This document shows positions 5,308-7,007 of a stretch of 7,007 nucleotides of DNA, in pieces. Position 1 is the first letter of the stretch. Every line of letters begins with the position of its first letter. Made by a program: the position numbers and the translations under genes. Under the pieces are notes generated by a model. The model was not told where the DNA came from and ran no database searches. It worked only from the letters and a program-made list of their open reading frames with translations. Source of the stretch: Minisyncoccota bacterium (GTDB lineage: Bacteria > Patescibacteriota > Minisyncoccia > Phycocordibacterales > UBA9973). The stretch covers positions 1 to 7,007 of the forward strand of contig JAOAUE010000009.1 of assembly GCA_030157745.1 (NCBI GenBank). Direction: 5' to 3'.

Positions 5308-6210
5308 TTAATACTCTACAGCAATTCGCGCTAATTCCAAAGCTCCCTCTTTAGAAGCAGCAGTTGCAAGGAATAGTGCATTATGGCAAAAAATAGCGTC
5401 TTTAACTCCAGTAACCTTTTGAATTTCTTCATCTCTAAGTCCTGCCCATTCTTTAGGAAGGTCTTTTCTGTTTTCATACGATTCATCTGAATCACTTATT
5501 GTTTTGACACCCCAAGCTGTACCGTTAGAATTTGGACTTACTTTATATAAAACCTCTGCTTTAGACATCAAAAATTCATCACCAGGGTAAGGTTTTTCCA
5601 TTAGAACAATTCTCTTATCTTCAGATTTATTGTAAGCCTCTTCAACTTTTTCTAAAGCTTCCAGTTTATCTTGTTCGACTTTTATTTTTCTTAAAATATA
5701 AGATTTAATTAAAGAAATCAATTCATTAAAAACTTTATCAAAATTTTCTAGATCTTCTTTCCAAGTAGGTCTAAATGTGTATAAAAACTTATGTATAGTC
5801 AACGCTTCGACACCTTCTATCGTATTTTTATAAAATTCTAATCCATTATCGTCCGCGTCAAGAACTTGAAAAACCTTGGTATCTAAAATATCAGCAATAA
5901 TTCTAGATCCAGAGATCATCTCTCCGTAATGTTTCCAAACCAAACCACAAGAAGCATAAGGTATATTGTTTTCTCTAGCACCAGCTCCACCTTTTTGGTG
6001 ATGATCAAATCTGTTTAATGAAGCATCGTATATATCTCCGACGTCAACGACATAATCGGCATTTGAAATCACTTCCTTATCCCTAGTCCTTATGACACTA
6101 TAGTTTTCTTCTTTTTTGTCTAAATAAATTTGTATTATTGCACAAGCAAAAAGATCGTCTAAATGAAAAAGGTTGTCGTGAGTTACAATAACAAAATTTT
6201 TGATATTCAT
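5308..6210 (-). CDS. MYG1 family (UPF0160) metal-dependent hydrolase
   Basis: The MYG1/GAMM1 family is DHH-phosphoesterase-like; the eukaryotic member is a 3'-5' RNA exonuclease, and bacterial roles are unclear. Conserved features in the 300-aa protein are VTHDNLFHLDD (9-19, with metal-ligand candidates His11, His16, Asp18), VVDVGDIYD (54-62) and the hallmark RFDHHQKGG (67-75). ASCGLVWKHYG (86-96), LDADDNG (117-123), GTAWGVKTI (230-238) and the C-terminal LPKEWAGLRDEEIQKVTG...FCHNALFLA complete the match. Length fits the family. The ATG at 6210 is firm because an in-frame TAG lies three codons upstream. G+C is about 33% by hand count, with stretches near 20%, clearly lower than gap and obg, suggesting separate ancestry. 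Its first 113 bases overlap the open frame of the upstream membrane gene. obg starts 4 bases after its stop. Confidence 0.93.
   Translation of the reverse strand: MNIKNFVIVTHDNLFHLDDLFACAIIQIYLDKKEENYSVIRTRDKEVISNADYVVDVGDIYDASLNRFDHHQKGGAGARENNIPYASCGLVWKHYGEMISGSRIIADILDTKVFQVLDADDNGLEFYKNTIEGVEALTIHKFLYTFRPTWKEDLENFDKVFNELISLIKSYILRKIKVEQDKLEALEKVEEAYNKSEDKRIVLMEKPYPGDEFLMSKAEVLYKVSPNSNGTAWGVKTISDSDESYENRKDLPKEWAGLRDEEIQKVTGVKDAIFCHNALFLATAASKEGALELARIAVEY
5313..5340 (-). promoter_or_regulatory. Weak candidate promoter for obg
   Basis: The minus strand has TTGGAA (5340-5335), a 16-base spacer and TAGAGT (5318-5313), lying in the last codons of the MYG1-family gene and only 9 bases before the obg ATG. 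If used, the leader would be 2-3 bases, in line with the leaderless promoters elsewhere in the window. The -10 is far from consensus, and read-through from upstream is an equally good explanation. Confidence 0.3.
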
Positions 6211-6544
6211 TATGCACTAAAAATTTACCAATAATCAAATTTTTAACTGATATAACAAAAGCTCCGATGATAGCGGCTTGGAAAGAAGATATAGAAAAGC
6301 CTTGGATTATTTGTCCAACAAACCAAAAGAATGCTCCGTTGATAACTAAAGAAAATAGTCCGAGAGTCAGGATGTTCAATGGCAAAGTCAGCATTGTTAC
6401 AAAAGGCTTGATGACCATATTTAGAAATACCAAACACGCCGCTACAACTATAGCAGTCAAGATACCACTAACTGCTATACCAGAGACAAAGTATGGCAGT
6501 GCAAATATTGCGAGAACTGTTATAAACCATCGGAGGAGTATCAT
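6098..6544 (-). CDS. Small four-helix membrane protein (PF04020, 'phage holin 4 superfamily'), with out-of-family C-terminus
   Basis: PF04020 proteins are short integral membrane proteins of unknown function; the 'holin' label is historical. Residues 1-105 fit well: an N-terminal arginine (LLRWF), four hydrophobic helices at about 3-24, 27-46, 50-80 and 86-108, and the family core LNMVIKPFVTMLTLPLNILT continuing LGLFSLVIN (41-70). Relatives are about 105-120 aa and end soon after helix 4. Here the frame stays open to a TAG at 6098, so residues from about 112 onward are only MYG1 DNA read in another frame and look non-native (NEYQKFCYCNSRQPF). The true end was probably lost by a junction or small frameshift around 6206-6253. 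The gene has its own strong promoter, with TATAAT 6 bases before the ATG, and follows the YqeY-like gene by 15 bases. Confidence 0.8.
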   Translation of the reverse strand: MILLRWFITVLAIFALPYFVSGIAVSGILTAIVVAACLVFLNMVIKPFVTMLTLPLNILTLGLFSLVINGAFFWFVGQIIQGFSISSFQAAIIGAFVISVKNLIIGKFLVHNEYQKFCYCNSRQPFSFRRSFCLCNNTNLFRQKRRKL

Positions 6545-6550
6545 GAAAGA

Positions 6551-6579
6551 ATTATAAAATTAAAACAGAGATTCAACAA
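6551..6579 (-). promoter_or_regulatory. Promoter of the PF04020 membrane gene, predicted leaderless
   Basis: The minus strand has TTGTTG (6579-6574), an ideal 17-base spacer and a perfect TATAAT (6556-6551), then only 6 bases (TCTTTC) before the ATG at 6544. Transcription should start at the ATG itself. The -35 lies within the last codons of the YqeY-like gene. There is no Shine-Dalgarno sequence. Confidence 0.75.
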
Positions 6580-7007
6580 CCTTTTTTACAAGAGCTCCAT
6601 CTGCTTGGGGGCCGACCTCTTTCATAACAGCACCGATGAGAATGCCCATTTTGCTTTTGTCTGTATGTCCAAGCTCTGTTTGTTTGGCTACAGCTATAGC
6701 GCGTACTTTTTCTTCGCTCATTTGTTCAGGCATGAATTCTTCAAGTACAAAAAGCTGAGCTTGCTCTCCTGCTACTAGATCCGCGCGTCCTGCACTAGTG
6801 AACTGCTCTATAGAATCTTTGCGTTGTTTGATAAGTCTACTGATCACCTTTAGAACCCCAGCATCTTCTAGGCTATCTTGTGGAGTTTTGCCAATAGCTA
6901 CGAGCTCATTTGTACAACCCGCCAAAACTGCTCGCAAGGTATCGAGAGCTGATTGATCCTTGTCTTTCATTGCCACCTTTAGCTTTTCCCGTATTTGTTC
7001 TTGGAGT
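6560..7007 (-). CDS. GatB/YqeY domain protein, start beyond the window
   Basis: A stand-alone YqeY-type protein, related to the C-terminal tRNA-binding helical domain of GatB; its cellular role is not settled. The sequence matches the family throughout: LQEQIREKLKVAMKDKDQ at the N-terminus, LDTLRAVLAG, VISRLIKQRKDSIEQFTSAGR, then LFVLEEFMPEQMSEE, MGILIGAVMKEVG, and ADGALVKKVVESLF at the end. The frame is open to the right edge. The GTG at 6976 lies inside the conserved first helix and is not the start; homologs begin one to a few residues before the edge, so probably only a few codons are missing. The stop is TAA at 6562-6560. Its last codons hold the -35 of the next gene. A gatB gene is in the same window but separated by five genes and not in the same transcript. 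Confidence 0.93.
   Translation of the reverse strand, partial: LQEQIREKLKVAMKDKDQSALDTLRAVLAGCTNELVAIGKTPQDSLEDAGVLKVISRLIKQRKDSIEQFTSAGRADLVAGEQAQLFVLEEFMPEQMSEEKVRAIAVAKQTELGHTDKSKMGILIGAVMKEVGPQADGALVKKVVESLF

Noticed and set aside
4753..5334. 193-codon plus-strand open frame opposite obg
   Set aside because: It is proline- and serine-rich only because it is antisense to the glycine-rich Obg domain; it has no promoter, ribosome site or family features.
6098..6544. Phage holin, hence a prophage remnant
   Set aside because: PF04020 is a widespread bacterial membrane family with a historical name; no other phage genes are present.
6971..6976. GTG at 6976 as the start of the YqeY-like gene
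   Set aside because: The frame upstream (LQEQIREKLK) is a clear match to the family's first helix and runs to the window edge, so the gene is partial rather than starting here.
1..7007. Alternative genetic code (TGA = Gly)
   Set aside because: All genes have expected lengths and conserved glycines use GGN codons; no in-frame TGA is seen.

Overview
The window looks like a piece of a small, streamlined bacterial genome of the Patescibacteria/CPR (Parcubacteria-like) type. This rests on several cues: about 40% G+C by rough hand count, tightly packed genes with 0-5 base gaps, almost no Shine-Dalgarno sequences, and an N-terminus of the 'IIPAILP' kind on the partial gene at the left edge. It also rests on a short dispersed-repeat sequence (peptide PSASSGQ) inside gatB that I associate with such genomes. 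The assignment is inference; no rRNA or marker phylogeny is possible here. All genes read with the standard bacterial code.

Layout, left to right. Positions 1-1953 (minus strand) hold a carbon-metabolism block. Read in the direction of transcription it is a Met-rich DUF305 membrane-anchored protein, glyceraldehyde-3-phosphate dehydrogenase, ribose-5-phosphate isomerase B, and the first 18 codons of a probable ribulose-phosphate 3-epimerase-like gene. These link lower glycolysis to the non-oxidative pentose phosphate pathway. Positions 1954-2111 are intergenic, with a candidate promoter and two adjacent hairpins. Positions 2112-3545 (minus) are gatB, the tRNA amidotransferase subunit. Positions 3546-3643 are a divergent promoter region with overlapping -35 elements. 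Positions 3644-4311 are a small AT-rich plus-strand island with two orphan genes (a 78-aa hypothetical and a lipoprotein), each followed by an intrinsic terminator. Positions 4308-7007 (minus) hold, in transcription order, a GatB/YqeY-domain protein cut by the window edge, a small PF04020-type four-helix membrane protein, a MYG1-family hydrolase, and the Obg GTPase.

The most noteworthy signal is regulatory. Three minus-strand genes (gap, gatB and the PF04020 membrane gene) have a perfect TATAAT whose last base lies only 6-7 bases before the ATG. Transcription should therefore start at or within a base or two of the start codon, giving leaderless mRNAs. Other points are a palindromic dispersed repeat inserted in frame between the two cysteine pairs of GatB, an intrinsic terminator embedded in the 3' coding end of obg, and a probable recombination junction where the low-GC MYG1 gene overlaps the membrane gene by 113 bases next to an imperfect direct repeat. 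I see no mobile element with its own genes, CRISPR array, tRNA or rRNA.
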